A stretch of DNA of 64,000 bases from Alphaproteobacteria bacterium (lineage in GTDB: Bacteria; Pseudomonadota; Alphaproteobacteria; Sphingomonadales; Sphingomonadaceae): NCBI GenBank assembly GCA_005883305.1, contig VBAC01000001.1:1240001-1304000 (forward strand), read 5' to 3'. Below the pieces are notes generated by a model. That model saw only the letters and a list, made by a program, of their open reading frames with translations, ran no database searches and was not told where the DNA came from. Position numbers and translations under genes: made by a program. Shown piece by piece: positions 8,414 through 16,817 of the stretch. The stretch's first letter is position 1, and every line of letters begins with the position of its first letter.

Positions 8414-9120
8414 AGAGTCTGGCCGGTGACGTAGCCGGCCTCGCGGCTGGCGAGATAGACGGCGGCCGCGGCGATGTCCTCGCCCTTGCCGAGATCGCCG
8501 ATCGGGATCCGCCCGAGCAGGGCCTGCTTCTGCGCGTCCGGCAGCACGTCGGTCATCGCCGATCGGATGAAGCCCGGAGCGATGCAGTTGACCGTAATCC
8601 CGCGGCTCGCGACCTCCTGGGCGAGCGCCTTCGACATGCCGATCAGGCCCGCCTTGGACGCGGCATAATTGGCTTGGCCCGGATTGCCGGTTACTCCGAC
8701 CACCGAGGTGACCGAGACGATCCGCCCGAAGCGCGCGCGCATCATCGGCTTCATCGCCGCGCGGGCGAGGCGGAAGGCGGCCTCGAGGTTGATCCGGATG
8801 ACGTCCGACCACTCCTCGTCCTTCATCCGCATCGCCAGATTGTCGCGAGTCACTCCGGCATTGTTGACGAGGATGTCGAGCTGCCCCAGCGCCTCGACCG
8901 CCCGCGGCACCAGCCCATCGACCGCCGCCCCGTCGCCGAGATCGCAGGCCAAAGCGACATGCTCCCCCCCCAGCTCCCCACGAAACGCCTCCAGCTTCTC
9001 GGCATTCGACCCGGAAACCGCCAGCCGGGCCCCCTGCGCCGCGAGGCCCTTCGCAATCGCGGACCCAATCCCGCCCGAGGCGCCGGTGACGAGTGCGGTC
9101 ATTCCATTGAGGTCGAACAT
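8383..9120 (-). CDS. fabG: 3-oxoacyl-ACP reductase
   Basis: This NADPH-dependent short-chain dehydrogenase reduces beta-ketoacyl-ACP. It shows the Rossmann motif TGASGGIGSA at residues 13-22, NNAG near residue 87, the catalytic Ser in SVTSVVG and Tyr-x-x-x-Lys in YAASKAG. Length is 245 residues, as expected. It lies downstream of fabD, and the two are now separated by the inverted-repeat GxxExxY cassette. The start at 9120 has GGAG nine bases upstream, just outside the cassette. Confidence 0.97.
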   Translation of the reverse strand: MFDLNGMTALVTGASGGIGSAIAKGLAAQGARLAVSGSNAEKLEAFRGELGGEHVALACDLGDGAAVDGLVPRAVEALGQLDILVNNAGVTRDNLAMRMKDEEWSDVIRINLEAAFRLARAAMKPMMRARFGRIVSVTSVVGVTGNPGQANYAASKAGLIGMSKALAQEVASRGITVNCIAPGFIRSAMTDVLPDAQKQALLGRIPIGDLGKGEDIAAAAVYLASREAGYVTGQTLHVNGGMAMF

Positions 9121-9124
9121 GGTT

Positions 9125-9568
9125 TCAGGCTCCAGAAGAAGGGATGTTCACGCGGAGGCGCGGAGAAGAAGGGGAAGGCGCGGAGGGGCGGTAATCGTTG
9201 ACCACTCGCTTCACGCCTTCCTTCAAGGTTTCGCCGCCAAAATTTATGAGCAGCCCAACGGGCTGCCTTTTCAATCTAAGGTAGGTCAGCAGCTGCTTGC
9301 TATGGACCGGCATAAGGCGCTCCACCGATTTGACCTCGACCAGGAGCCGGTCGTCCACAACGAGATCGGCTCGAAACGCCGCCTCGAAGACGATTCCCTC
9401 GAACTCGGCGGTGATGAGCTGCTGCGTGACGACACCATAGCCCAAATCCTTGAGGCGCCCCGCAAGCAGCGCCACATAGACGGACTCCAGAAGACCGGGA
9501 CCGAGCTCGCGATGCAGGCGCAGGGCTACATCCAGGACATCGGCGGTGATCTCGTCAATTTCCTTCAT
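9125..9568 (-). CDS. GxxExxY family protein, nuclease-like
   Basis: The protein has 147 residues and carries the family signature GPGLLESVY (the GxxExxY motif) at residues 23-31, with ALRLHRELG before it. Further on, FRADLVVDDRLLVEVKS contains the D...ExK spacing of the PD-(D/E)XK nuclease fold. LLINFGGETLKEGVKR is the typical C-terminal element. The biological role of the family is not established. The gene sits wholly inside an element with inverted-repeat ends. Its ATG immediately follows the right repeat, and its last 22 or so codons are encoded by the left repeat and the flanking fabG leader. This gives a low-complexity Ser/Pro tail. Confidence 0.9.
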   Translation of the reverse strand: MKEIDEITADVLDVALRLHRELGPGLLESVYVALLAGRLKDLGYGVVTQQLITAEFEGIVFEAAFRADLVVDDRLLVEVKSVERLMPVHSKQLLTYLRLKRQPVGLLINFGGETLKEGVKRVVNDYRPSAPSPSSPRLRVNIPSSGA

Positions 9569-9611
9569 CCTTCTCCGCGCCTCTCCTTTCTTCTCCGCGC
9601 CTCCGCGTGAA
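9147..9611. mobile_element. Inverted-repeat cassette carrying a GxxExxY gene
   Basis: The left end (9147-9188) begins ttcacgcggaggcgcggag. The right end (9569-9611) is its inverted complement: the first 24 bases are identical and most of the remaining 18 match. Each arm also contains a tandem ggcgcggag repeat. The right end abuts the fabD stop codon exactly, and the left end is 26 bases before the fabG start, so the insertion spared both genes. There is no transposase. The unit resembles a small non-autonomous or gene-carrying mobile cassette. Mobility is inferred from structure only. Confidence 0.7.
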
Positions 9612-10535
9612 CTATATTTCCTTCACCAGCGCGTCGATGTCGTCCATCGTAATCACGCTGCTCACGCCCGCGTCCGGCGCGATGCGCTTGACCATTGGGC
9701 CCAGCACCTTGCCGCCCAGCTCGACGAAATGGGTGACGCCCGCGGCGGCCATGTTGGCGACGCTTTCGCGCCATCGCACGCGCCCGGTCACCTGCTCGAC
9801 GAGAAGCTCGCGGATCGTGTCCGGGCTGTCGACCGGCGAAGCGGTGACGTTGGCGTAGAGCGAGACCGCCGGCGGCTTCATCGCGACGCCGGCCAGCGCC
9901 TCGGCCATCGCGTCGGCCGCGGGCTTCATCAGCGGGCAGTGGAACGGCGCCGAGACCGGCAGCAGCAAGGCCCGCTTGGCGCCCATCTCCCTGGCGATCT
10001 CAAGCGCCCGCTCGATCGCCGCCTTGTGGCCCGAGATGACGATCTGCGACGGATCGTTGTCGTTGGCGACCGTGCAGACCTCCCCTTGCGCCGCCGCCTC
10101 GCACACGCGCTGGCCAAGCGCCAGATCGGCGCCGAGCAAGGCGGCCATCGCCCCCTCGCCCACCGGCACCGCCGCCTGCATCGCCCGGCCGCGCGTCTTG
10201 AGCAGGCGCGCGGTCGTTGCGAGATCGAACGTGCCACCTGCGCAGAGCGCCGAATATTCGCCAAGGCTGTGGCCGGCGACGAAATCGGCCTTGTCCTGAA
10301 GGTCGATTCCCGAAGCGCGCAAGGTGGCGATGGCGTTGGCCATGATCGCCGGCTGGGCGTTCTCGGTCAGCGTCAGCTCCTCCGCCGGGCCCTCGGCCAT
10401 TAGCCGCGCCAGCGACTGGCCGAGCGCCTCGTCGACCTCCTCGAGCACCGAGCGCGCCTCCCGGCTGGCCCCGGCCAGGGCCGCGCCCATGCCGACCGAC
10501 TGGCTCCCCTGCCCAGGGAAGATGAATGCGCGCAT
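9612..10535 (-). CDS. fabD: Malonyl-CoA:ACP transacylase
   Basis: FabD transfers malonyl groups from CoA to ACP. The nucleophile elbow GHSLGE is at about residue 88-93 (Ser90), and the N-terminal FPGQGSQ motif is intact. Starting at ATG 10535, with AAGGAG about seven bases upstream, the protein has 307 residues, normal for FabD. An 18-codon upstream extension is possible but lacks a ribosome binding site. The stop codon touches the inverted repeat of the GxxExxY cassette. Confidence 0.97.
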   Translation of the reverse strand: MRAFIFPGQGSQSVGMGAALAGASREARSVLEEVDEALGQSLARLMAEGPAEELTLTENAQPAIMANAIATLRASGIDLQDKADFVAGHSLGEYSALCAGGTFDLATTARLLKTRGRAMQAAVPVGEGAMAALLGADLALGQRVCEAAAQGEVCTVANDNDPSQIVISGHKAAIERALEIAREMGAKRALLLPVSAPFHCPLMKPAADAMAEALAGVAMKPPAVSLYANVTASPVDSPDTIRELLVEQVTGRVRWRESVANMAAAGVTHFVELGGKVLGPMVKRIAPDAGVSSVITMDDIDALVKEI

Positions 10536-10595
10536 GGTCCGTCTCCTTGTCGTGCGGCGCTGGTTAGGCAGCGTCCCGCCGGCGCGCAAGCAGCC

Positions 10596-11267
10596 TCAGC
10601 GTCGCGTCGCGAACCAGATGACGTGGCGCGGCCCCTTGCCGTTGGCGCGGGCGCGCACCGCCACCTCGTCGACCGCGAAGCCGGAGCCGCCGAGCCTCCT
10701 CGCGAACGCCTTGTCCGGCGCCGCCGACCAGATGGCGAGGAGTCCGCCGGGCTTCAGAGCGCCGCGCGCCGCCGCCAGCCCCGCCGCCGAATAGAGCGCG
10801 TCGTTGCCGGCGCGGGTCAGCCCGTCCGGCCCGTTGTCGACGTCGAGCAGGATCGCGTCGTAAACCGCGCGTCCGGCGCCGATCTCGGCGGCGACGTCGC
10901 CTTCGATCAGCCTGACGCGCGGATCGTCGAGACAGCCCGCGGTCAGCTCGGCCATCGGCCCCCGCGCCCAGCGGATGATCGCCGGCACCAGCTCGGCGAC
11001 GACCACCGTCGCATCCTTGCCGAGCGCCGCCAGCGCCGCGCGCAAGGTGAAGCCCATGCCATAACCGCCGATCAGCAGGCGCGGCGCGCGGCGCCCTTGC
11101 AATCGCACGACGCTCATCTCCGCGAGCGCCGCCTCCGATCCGCTCATCCGGCTGTTCATCAGCTCGTTGCGGTCGAGCACGATCATGTAGTCCGCCCCGC
11201 GCCGGAACAGCCGCAGCTGCTCGCCGCCGGGCACGTCGGTCGTGTCGATCAGTTCGCGCAGAATCAT
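10596..11267 (-). CDS. Spermidine-synthase-like SAM-dependent methyltransferase fold protein
   Basis: The gene encodes 223 residues of Rossmann fold with a glycine motif ([16 protein letters not shown]) near residue 66. An acidic nucleotide-binding strand end follows ([10 protein letters not shown]), then [10 protein letters not shown] and [15 protein letters not shown]. This arrangement matches the spermidine synthase/putrescine aminopropyltransferase-like group. Proteins of this short type are usually annotated only as spermidine synthase-like, and the polyamine-binding residues are not clearly conserved. The substrate is therefore unknown. It is divergent from the rpsF operon. Confidence 0.75.
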   Translation of the reverse strand: MILRELIDTTDVPGGEQLRLFRRGADYMIVLDRNELMNSRMSGSEAALAEMSVVRLQGRRAPRLLIGGYGMGFTLRAALAALGKDATVVVAELVPAIIRWARGPMAELTAGCLDDPRVRLIEGDVAAEIGAGRAVYDAILLDVDNGPDGLTRAGNDALYSAAGLAAARGALKPGGLLAIWSAAPDKAFARRLGGSGFAVDEVAVRARANGKGPRHVIWFATRR

Positions 11268-11474
11268 CGGGGCTCCCCTCGACGCGGGCCGCCGCTTTGT
11301 CGAGTCATTGCTGGCACCCGCAGGGGTTGCTTTTTCTCCCCATCTCGGCCAGAGGCGCCGCAGTCCGGGGCCAAGGCTCAGCCTTTCGCCCCGGCTTTTG
11401 CTTTACGACGACAGCCGGAGGGGCGTCCGCATTGGGCGGCGCCAGCGATCGGCCAAAAGAAGGACAAGCGCGAC

Positions 11475-11909
11475 ATGGCTCTCTACGAGCATGTGTTTCT
11501 CGCGCGTCAGGATCTGGCCCAGGCCCAGGTCGACGCGCTGGCGGAAAACGCCACCAAGATCATCGAGGACAACGGGGGCAAGGTCGTCAAGACCGAGACC
11601 TGGGGTCTTCGCAACATCGCCTACCGGATCGCCAAGAACCGCAAGGCGCACTACGTCGCCCTCGATTTCGAGGCGCCATCCAACGTTGTCGCCGAGCTCG
11701 AGCGCCAGACCCAGATCAACGAGGACGTGATCCGCTACCTCACGATCAAGGTCGATGAGCACGAGGCCGGCCCGAGCGCGATGATGCGCCGCGGCGAGCG
11801 CGACAAGCGCCGCGACGACGAGCGTGGCGATCGCGGCGATCGCTTCGGCGGCGACCGCGACCGCGGCGACCGCGGCCCGCGCCGCAACCGCGACGAAATC
11901 GAAGCTTAA
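11475..11909 (+). CDS. rpsF: 30S ribosomal protein S6
   Basis: The core of about 100 residues ([14 protein letters not shown] at the start, [20 protein letters not shown] in the middle) is a clear S6. A C-terminal tail of about 40 residues rich in Arg, Asp and Gly follows ([18 protein letters not shown]), a lineage-type extension beyond the canonical end. S6 binds S18 on the 30S platform. It is the first gene of rpsF-rpsR-rplI. The 207 bases upstream probably hold the promoter and leader, but I could not identify a specific regulatory fold. Confidence 0.97.
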   Translation: MALYEHVFLARQDLAQAQVDALAENATKIIEDNGGKVVKTETWGLRNIAYRIAKNRKAHYVALDFEAPSNVVAELERQTQINEDVIRYLTIKVDEHEAGPSAMMRRGERDKRRDDERGDRGDRFGGDRDRGDRGPRRNRDEIEA

Positions 11910-11923
11910 GGAGGCAAGACACG

Positions 11924-12148
11924 ATGGCACGCCCATTTTTCCGCCGCCGCAAGTCCTGCCCCTTCTCCGGCAAGGATGCGCCGCGCATCGACTATAAGGA
12001 CGTCCGCCTGATGCAGGGCTTCGTCTCCGAGCGGGGCAAGATCGTCCCGAGCCGCATCACCGCGGTCTCCACCAAGAAGCAGCGCGAGTTGGCGAAGGCG
12101 ATCAAGCGCGCCCGCCATCTCGGCCTGCTTCCCTATGTCGTGAAATAA
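11924..12148 (+). CDS. rpsR: 30S ribosomal protein S18
   Basis: The protein has 74 residues, is basic, and shows the typical [11 protein letters not shown]-terminus and the C-terminal [14 protein letters not shown]18 is the assembly partner of S6. It lies 14 bases after rpsF and 12 bases before rplI, with ribosome binding sites in both gaps, so the three genes form one operon. Confidence 0.98.
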   Translation: MARPFFRRRKSCPFSGKDAPRIDYKDVRLMQGFVSERGKIVPSRITAVSTKKQRELAKAIKRARHLGLLPYVVK

Positions 12149-12160
12149 GGAGCGAGGACG

Positions 12161-12811
12161 ATGGACGTCATTCTGCTCGAGCGCATCGAGAAGCTGGGTT
12201 CGATCGGCGACGTGGTGAAGGTGAAGAACGGCTATGCCCGCAACTTCCTCCTTCCCCGCGGCAAGGCCCTTCGCGCCAACGATAGCAACCGCAAGGTCTT
12301 CGAGGCCAATCGCGAGAAGATCGAAGCGACCAACGCCGAGCGCCGCGGCGCGGCCGAGGCCGATTCGAAGAAGATCGACGGCGCCAAGATCCAACTGATC
12401 CGGCAGGCGTCGAACGCCGGCCATCTCTACGGATCGGTCAGCGCGCGCGATCTCGCCGAGGCGCTGGAGGCCCAAGGCCACAAGGTCGCCAAGAACCAGA
12501 TCGTCCTCGACAAGCCGATCAAGTCGATCGGCCTTCAGGACGTTCGGATCGCGCTTCACCCCGAAGTGTCGGTGACGATCAGCGTAAACGTCGCCCGCTC
12601 GCCCGAAGAGGCCGAGCTTCAGGCGGCCGGCAAGGACGTGATGGCCGAGATGTTCGAGAAGGATGTCTCGGGCTTCATCGAGGAGCGCGACGAGACGCTC
12701 GAGCCGGGCGAGATCGCACCGGAGCCGGCGGCGGAAGCTGCCGAGGCTGCTCCGGCCGAGACCGCCGAGGCTGGCGCGGACGAGGAAGGCGAGACGGCCG
12801 ACCAGGCCTGA
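12161..12811 (+). CDS. rplI: 50S ribosomal protein L9
   Basis: The N-terminal domain MDVILLERIEKLGSIGDVVKVKNGYARNFLLP is diagnostic for L9, and the C-terminal domain extends to about residue 155. The protein is 216 residues, longer than the usual 150 or so. The extra C-terminal 60 residues are Ala/Glu-rich and acidic (EPAAEAAEAAPAETAEAG). Such tails occur in this bacterial group and probably do not alter the core role on the 50S subunit. A strong terminator follows. Confidence 0.97.
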   Translation: MDVILLERIEKLGSIGDVVKVKNGYARNFLLPRGKALRANDSNRKVFEANREKIEATNAERRGAAEADSKKIDGAKIQLIRQASNAGHLYGSVSARDLAEALEAQGHKVAKNQIVLDKPIKSIGLQDVRIALHPEVSVTISVNVARSPEEAELQAAGKDVMAEMFEKDVSGFIEERDETLEPGEIAPEPAAEAAEAAPAETAEAGADEEGETADQA

Positions 12812-12835
12812 CGCTGCCGCCGACAAAAAGACAGA

Positions 12836-12866
12836 GGCCGCCAGTTCGCTGGCGGCCTTTTTCTTT
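12836..12866 (+). terminator. Rho-independent terminator of rpsF-rpsR-rplI
   Basis: A GGCCGCCAG stem, a four-base loop (TTCG) and the complementary CTGGCGGCC are followed by a run of T residues (tttttcttt). It begins 24 bases after the rplI stop. Confidence 0.9.
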
Positions 12867-13026
12867 GCCTTAATTCCTTGTCACTCCGGACTTGATCCGG
12901 GGTCCATCTTCCCTCTCGGCCGCCGCGCAGCACATGCGACCAGACAAGCGAGCTCGGAACATCTGCATCCTAATTCGCTCCCATGAAGGTCAGCCCATTG
13001 GGCAGATCGGTGACGTCGCATCGAAT

Positions 13027-14118
13027 TCAGTTGACGAATTTACGCGTCAGAGTCCACGTCGTCCAACATAGCTTCCGGCGGGCCGACGAACCCGAGCTTG
13101 GCGCCCCAACCCATAGGCTCGTCTTCGCATCTACGGGCTGATAGGTCGGCCCCACAATGTGCACCGGCTTCAACTTTGTCTCACCGTCATTGTCGAGTTC
13201 GGGCGCGACATAACAAAACTCTGTGACGTAGCTGGCCCCGAAGGTATCCTGATAACGGACAAAGCCCCTCAGGACGAAGTGCCCTCTAGGCTCATCCGCC
13301 TCTAACTCAGACCACTTCGCCCAAGCCTTGCGGATGCCCTCGCGCGTCAGCCGCACTTCCCTATCGCGGCGCTGACCCGGTGGAATCACGCCGACATTAC
13401 TCGATATGTTGCGGGCAACCTTCTTGTATCGGTTCACGGCCTTCCAATCGCCGGCATCGAGAAAGGCGTAGAACTCCGCAGAAATCGCAGGTGTCCGCCC
13501 GCTGTTCTCAAAGGTGACCTTCGCGTGAGGCAGCCGGCCCTCTTCTTCGGATAGGTAGACCAGTGCGCGCGTAGCGTGAACGTAGGGCTGTAGCTCCGCA
13601 CGAGCCACAGCCCGCGCGAGGTTCAATTGCGCCTCCTGATGACTCGTCGCCTTCTTCGTTTCATCAGCGGTTTCGCGTGCGAGCGCGATAGAGATCCGGC
13701 CTTGCCCGAGTGCCCTGAGGACAAGAACGATACTCATAAGAGAGAGGATGGCGCCTATCGAAGCCACTACGAGGCTATTGTTGGCGACGTTAACGGACTC
13801 GGTCGCGGCTTCCGCAGCGCGCCATTGTGCGCATAGGTCGGCGACTTCGTGATTGCGAGCGCGATAGCAATCGTCGCTCCACGGATTGGGATACGCGGTG
13901 AAGATATTGGCGGGCGGTAGCAGGGGCCTTCTGAAAACTTCTTCAAGATTTTCAGAAGACGAGGCGGATGCGTTGGCCGAAGCCGAAGACGCCTCAGCCG
14001 TGATGTTCGCCGCCGGAGCAGGGGCTGGAGCTGGCCGATGTTTGGGTGCCGGAGCCGCAGCGGCGACCGCCAACCCGGCAAACATCAGGGCTACCGCCAA
14101 CAAGAAACGGTGACACAT
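13027..14118 (-). CDS. Hypothetical exported or anchored protein with coiled region, lower GC
   Basis: ATG 14118 has GGGGGATC upstream and gives 363 residues. The N-terminus is a signal-like segment (FLLAVALMFAGLAVAAAAP), followed by a Pro/Ala/Ser-rich linker. A transmembrane helix (SLVVASIGAILSLMSIVLVL) is preceded by an alpha-helical stretch and followed by a charged helix (ARETADETKKATSHQEAQL). The C-terminal half has an Ig-like-sounding strand with FENSGRTPA, a motif common in uncharacterised alphaproteobacterial membrane proteins. Codon use and base composition are visibly less GC-rich than in the neighbours, suggesting relatively recent acquisition. The function is unknown. Confidence 0.7.
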   Translation of the reverse strand: MCHRFLLAVALMFAGLAVAAAAPAPKHRPAPAPAPAANITAEASSASANASASSSENLEEVFRRPLLPPANIFTAYPNPWSDDCYRARNHEVADLCAQWRAAEAATESVNVANNSLVVASIGAILSLMSIVLVLRALGQGRISIALARETADETKKATSHQEAQLNLARAVARAELQPYVHATRALVYLSEEEGRLPHAKVTFENSGRTPAISAEFYAFLDAGDWKAVNRYKKVARNISSNVGVIPPGQRRDREVRLTREGIRKAWAKWSELEADEPRGHFVLRGFVRYQDTFGASYVTEFCYVAPELDNDGETKLKPVHIVGPTYQPVDAKTSLWVGAPSSGSSARRKLCWTTWTLTRKFVN

Positions 14119-14319
14119 CGCTGATCCCCCCGCCGCCACAATGCCGGGTCCGAAAAACTATTTCAATTTAAGGTTTCGACCCCGAAGCAGGTGTATTTTC
14201 TAAAAAGGATAGTTCGAAAGGTTGCGCGTCCGGATCAACGAAAGAGATTCTTATTCCGCGACTATGCACGGGCAAGAAGGCGGACTCCGAAATCTAGCTC
14301 GGAATGACGAATTGCGAAC

Positions 14320-14361
14320 GGGCCGCCGCTCCGCTGGAGTCGGCGGCCCTTTTCTTTTTTC
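14320..14361 (+). terminator. Orphan plus-strand terminator
   Basis: The stem GGGCCGCCG / CGGCGGCCC with a short loop is followed by ttttcttttttc on the plus strand. No plus-strand gene ends here: the gene to the left runs the other way and the gene to the right starts downstream. The hairpin therefore implies either a small plus-strand transcript from about 14150-14320 or a relic left after insertion of the neighbouring lower-GC gene. Its stem and T-run resemble the rplI terminator. Confidence 0.6.
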
Positions 14362-14406
14362 TTCCGCTTTGCCTATGAGCGGCGGGCCAGGAAGAGGGTG
14401 AATGAG

Positions 14407-15819
14407 ATGATGCTGCGGGTGTTCGGCCGGATCCTGTTTCTCTTGCTCGTCGCCGGCGCGGCGCCTGCCTCCGCCCAGCAATTCACGGCGGCCGAGACCG
14501 CGCGGATCGACGCGCTGGTCCACCGCTCGCTCGAAGCGACGGGCGTGCCCTCGGCCTCGATCGCGGTCGTTCGCGGCGGCCGGATCGTCTTCGCCCGCGC
14601 CTACGGCACGCAATCGCCGGCCTTGCGCGAAGCCTCGCCCGACGCGCTCTACCAGATCGCCTCCGTGTCCAAGCAGTTCACCGCCGCCGCCATCCTCATC
14701 CTTCGCGATCAGGGCCGCCTCTCGCTCGACGACACGGTCTCCAAATATATTCCCGGGATCACCGGCGGCGAGCGGATCACCATCCGCCAATTGCTCAGCC
14801 ACACGTCGGGCCTGCAGGATTACTGGCCGCAGGATTACAGCTTCGAGGCGATGTCGCACCCGACGACCCCGCAGGTGATCGTCGACCGCTGGGCACGCAA
14901 GCCGCTCGACTTCGAGCCCGGCACGCAGTGGCAATATTCGAACACCGGCTATGTCGTCGCCGGGCTGATCGTCGAGCGCGTCTCCGGCCAGCCGCTCCTG
15001 GCCTTCCTCCAGCAGCACATCTTCCGCCCGCTCGGCATTCACCCGATCGACCAGGACCTCGCCGTCGGCCGGGGCTTTCCGGTCGGCTATCGCCGCAATG
15101 CGCTCGGGCCGGTGCGGCCGGAGACTCCGGCGGGGACCGGCTGGCTCTACGCGGCGGGCGAGCTGGCGATGAGCGCGCCGGATCTCGCCCGCTGGGACAT
15201 CGCGCGGATCGACCGCTCCCTCCTGCCGGCGCGCGACTGGCAGGAGCAGGAGACGCCGGTCGACCTCTCGACCGGCCGCACGACCAGCTACGGCCTCGGC
15301 GTCCAGACCAACGACATCGCCGGCCGCCACGCCATCAGCCATGGCGGCGAGGCGGTCGGCTTCCTCTCGACCAACATCGTCTTCCCCCGCGACCGCGAGG
15401 CGGTGGTCGTGCTGGTCAATGCCTGGTTCGGCGATTCGCACGACCGGATCGCGCGCGGGATCATCGACATCATGCACCCGCCGCTGGCGAGCGGCGCCAC
15501 CGGCGACGACGATGCCGCTCTGGCCGCCGCGCGCCGGGTCTACGACCAGCTGCGCGGCGGCCGGCTCGACCGCGCTTTGCTGACCGAGGACGCCAACTTC
15601 TACTTCACCGACGAGGTCCAGCACGATTATCGGGACAGCCTCGGCCCCCTCGGCGACCCGCAGGGCTTCGCCGCGAGCGGGCCGGCGCGGCTTCGCGGCG
15701 GCTTCGTCAACCGCAATTACGCGGTGACCTACCAGGGCCGCCGGCTGACCGTCGTCACCTATGCCGAGCCCGGCGCGGCCGGGAGGTTCGAGCAGTTTCT
15801 GGTGATGCCGGCCGGCTGA
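14407..15819 (+). CDS. Exported serine hydrolase, beta-lactamase/penicillin-binding-protein-like
   Basis: This is a class C beta-lactamase-fold hydrolase (PF00144 type). A signal peptide is visible (MMLRVFGRILFLLLVAGAAPASAQ), so it is periplasmic. The catalytic triad motifs are SxxK in ASVSKQF, YxN in QYSNTGY and HxG in SHGGEAVG. The remaining C-terminal stretch of about 100 residues forms a small extra domain. I chose ATG 14407; GTG 14398 is three codons upstream. Members include esterases, D-aminopeptidases and true beta-lactamases, and the sequence does not separate these. Confidence 0.85.
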   Translation: MMLRVFGRILFLLLVAGAAPASAQQFTAAETARIDALVHRSLEATGVPSASIAVVRGGRIVFARAYGTQSPALREASPDALYQIASVSKQFTAAAILILRDQGRLSLDDTVSKYIPGITGGERITIRQLLSHTSGLQDYWPQDYSFEAMSHPTTPQVIVDRWARKPLDFEPGTQWQYSNTGYVVAGLIVERVSGQPLLAFLQQHIFRPLGIHPIDQDLAVGRGFPVGYRRNALGPVRPETPAGTGWLYAAGELAMSAPDLARWDIARIDRSLLPARDWQEQETPVDLSTGRTTSYGLGVQTNDIAGRHAISHGGEAVGFLSTNIVFPRDREAVVVLVNAWFGDSHDRIARGIIDIMHPPLASGATGDDDAALAAARRVYDQLRGGRLDRALLTEDANFYFTDEVQHDYRDSLGPLGDPQGFAASGPARLRGGFVNRNYAVTYQGRRLTVVTYAEPGAAGRFEQFLVMPAG

Positions 15820-15821
15820 GC

Positions 15822-16817
15822 ATGATCGAAGGCATCGCCCGAAGCCCGCAATGGCTGCCGTTCGCGCCCGATCCGGCAAGCGGCGGGATCTGCCTGCTGA
15901 AGCTCGAGGAAGCGGACTATCGCGCGGCGAGCTTTCTCGACCAGCGCATATTGACGCCCCGATCCGAGCTTCGCGCCGCTGGGTGGGCCGAGATCGCCCT
16001 GCCCGCCGAGGCGCGGCGGGACGCCAACTGGATCTTCCACATCGGCAATGTCGGCTCGACCCTGATCTCGCGCTTGCTGGGCGAGCTGCCCGGGATCTTC
16101 GCCCTTCGCGAGCCGCTCCTCCTTCGGGATTTCGCCGCCTCGCCGCCGCCGGGCGAGCGCTTCGACACGCTCGTCGCGCTCCTCTCGCGAACCTTTCGCC
16201 CGGAGCAGCGCGCCAACGTCAAGGCCACCAGCTTCACCAGCGAGATCGCGCCGCGCCTGGTCGCGCCGGGCTCGCGCGCCTTGTTCCTCTACGCTTCGCC
16301 CGAGCGCTATCTCGAGAACATCCTCGCCGGCGAGAACAGCTGGCAGACGCTTGCAGCGCTGAGCCCGACCCGCCTCGCGCGGCTGCAAAGCCGGTGCCCC
16401 GGCCTCGAAGCGGACATCGCCGCGATGCACGACGGGCTCAAGGCGGCGCTCGGCTGGGCCTGCGAGACGACCTCGCTCGAGCGGGCCGCCGCGGCGCTGC
16501 CGCAAGGAAGCGTGATGTGGCTCGATTTCGACCGCTTCCTCGACGATCCCGCCCGCCACCTCATCGAAATCGCCGCCCATTTCGGGGAAAGCGTGGACTC
16601 CGCGACCGCCAAAGCGGTCTGCGAAGGCCCGCTGATGCGCCGCTATTCCAAGGCGCTGGAATATGAATATTCCCCCGCGCTCCGCCGCGAGATCCTCGCC
16701 GACGCCCGCCGCCGCCATGCAGCGCCGATCCGCGACGCCTTGAACTGGCTAGCCGCCCTCGAAAGCCGCTATCCTTGCGCCGCGCAGGCGATTCGCCGGG
16801 CGCGCGGGGAGGGCTGA
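15822..16817 (+). CDS. Sulfotransferase-like P-loop protein
   Basis: The gene encodes 331 residues. Around residue 68, WIFHIGNVGSTLISRLLGE matches the 5'-phosphosulfate-binding loop position of sulfotransferases, followed by a REPLLLRDF segment as in that family. A later RALFLYASPERYLENIL region could be the 3'-phosphate loop. The typical PRSGTT loop is altered to GNVGST, so catalytic activity is uncertain. The start follows the previous stop by two bases, and the stop overlaps the next gene's start (TGATG). It is probably co-transcribed with both neighbours. Confidence 0.65.
   Translation: MIEGIARSPQWLPFAPDPASGGICLLKLEEADYRAASFLDQRILTPRSELRAAGWAEIALPAEARRDANWIFHIGNVGSTLISRLLGELPGIFALREPLLLRDFAASPPPGERFDTLVALLSRTFRPEQRANVKATSFTSEIAPRLVAPGSRALFLYASPERYLENILAGENSWQTLAALSPTRLARLQSRCPGLEADIAAMHDGLKAALGWACETTSLERAAAALPQGSVMWLDFDRFLDDPARHLIEIAAHFGESVDSATAKAVCEGPLMRRYSKALEYEYSPALRREILADARRRHAAPIRDALNWLAALESRYPCAAQAIRRARGEG

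Noticed and set aside
11317-11345. Possible attenuator or riboswitch-like hairpin (acccgcaggggt followed by tttttct) upstream of rpsF
   Set aside because: The stem has only about four pairs and no known leader fold is recognisable. I cannot separate it from chance in a GC-rich leader.
12886-12904. Half of a palindromic repeat (acttgatccggggtcc) after the rplI terminator
   Set aside because: Only one arm is visible, without an inverted partner within 150 bases, so a separate repeat feature is not supported.
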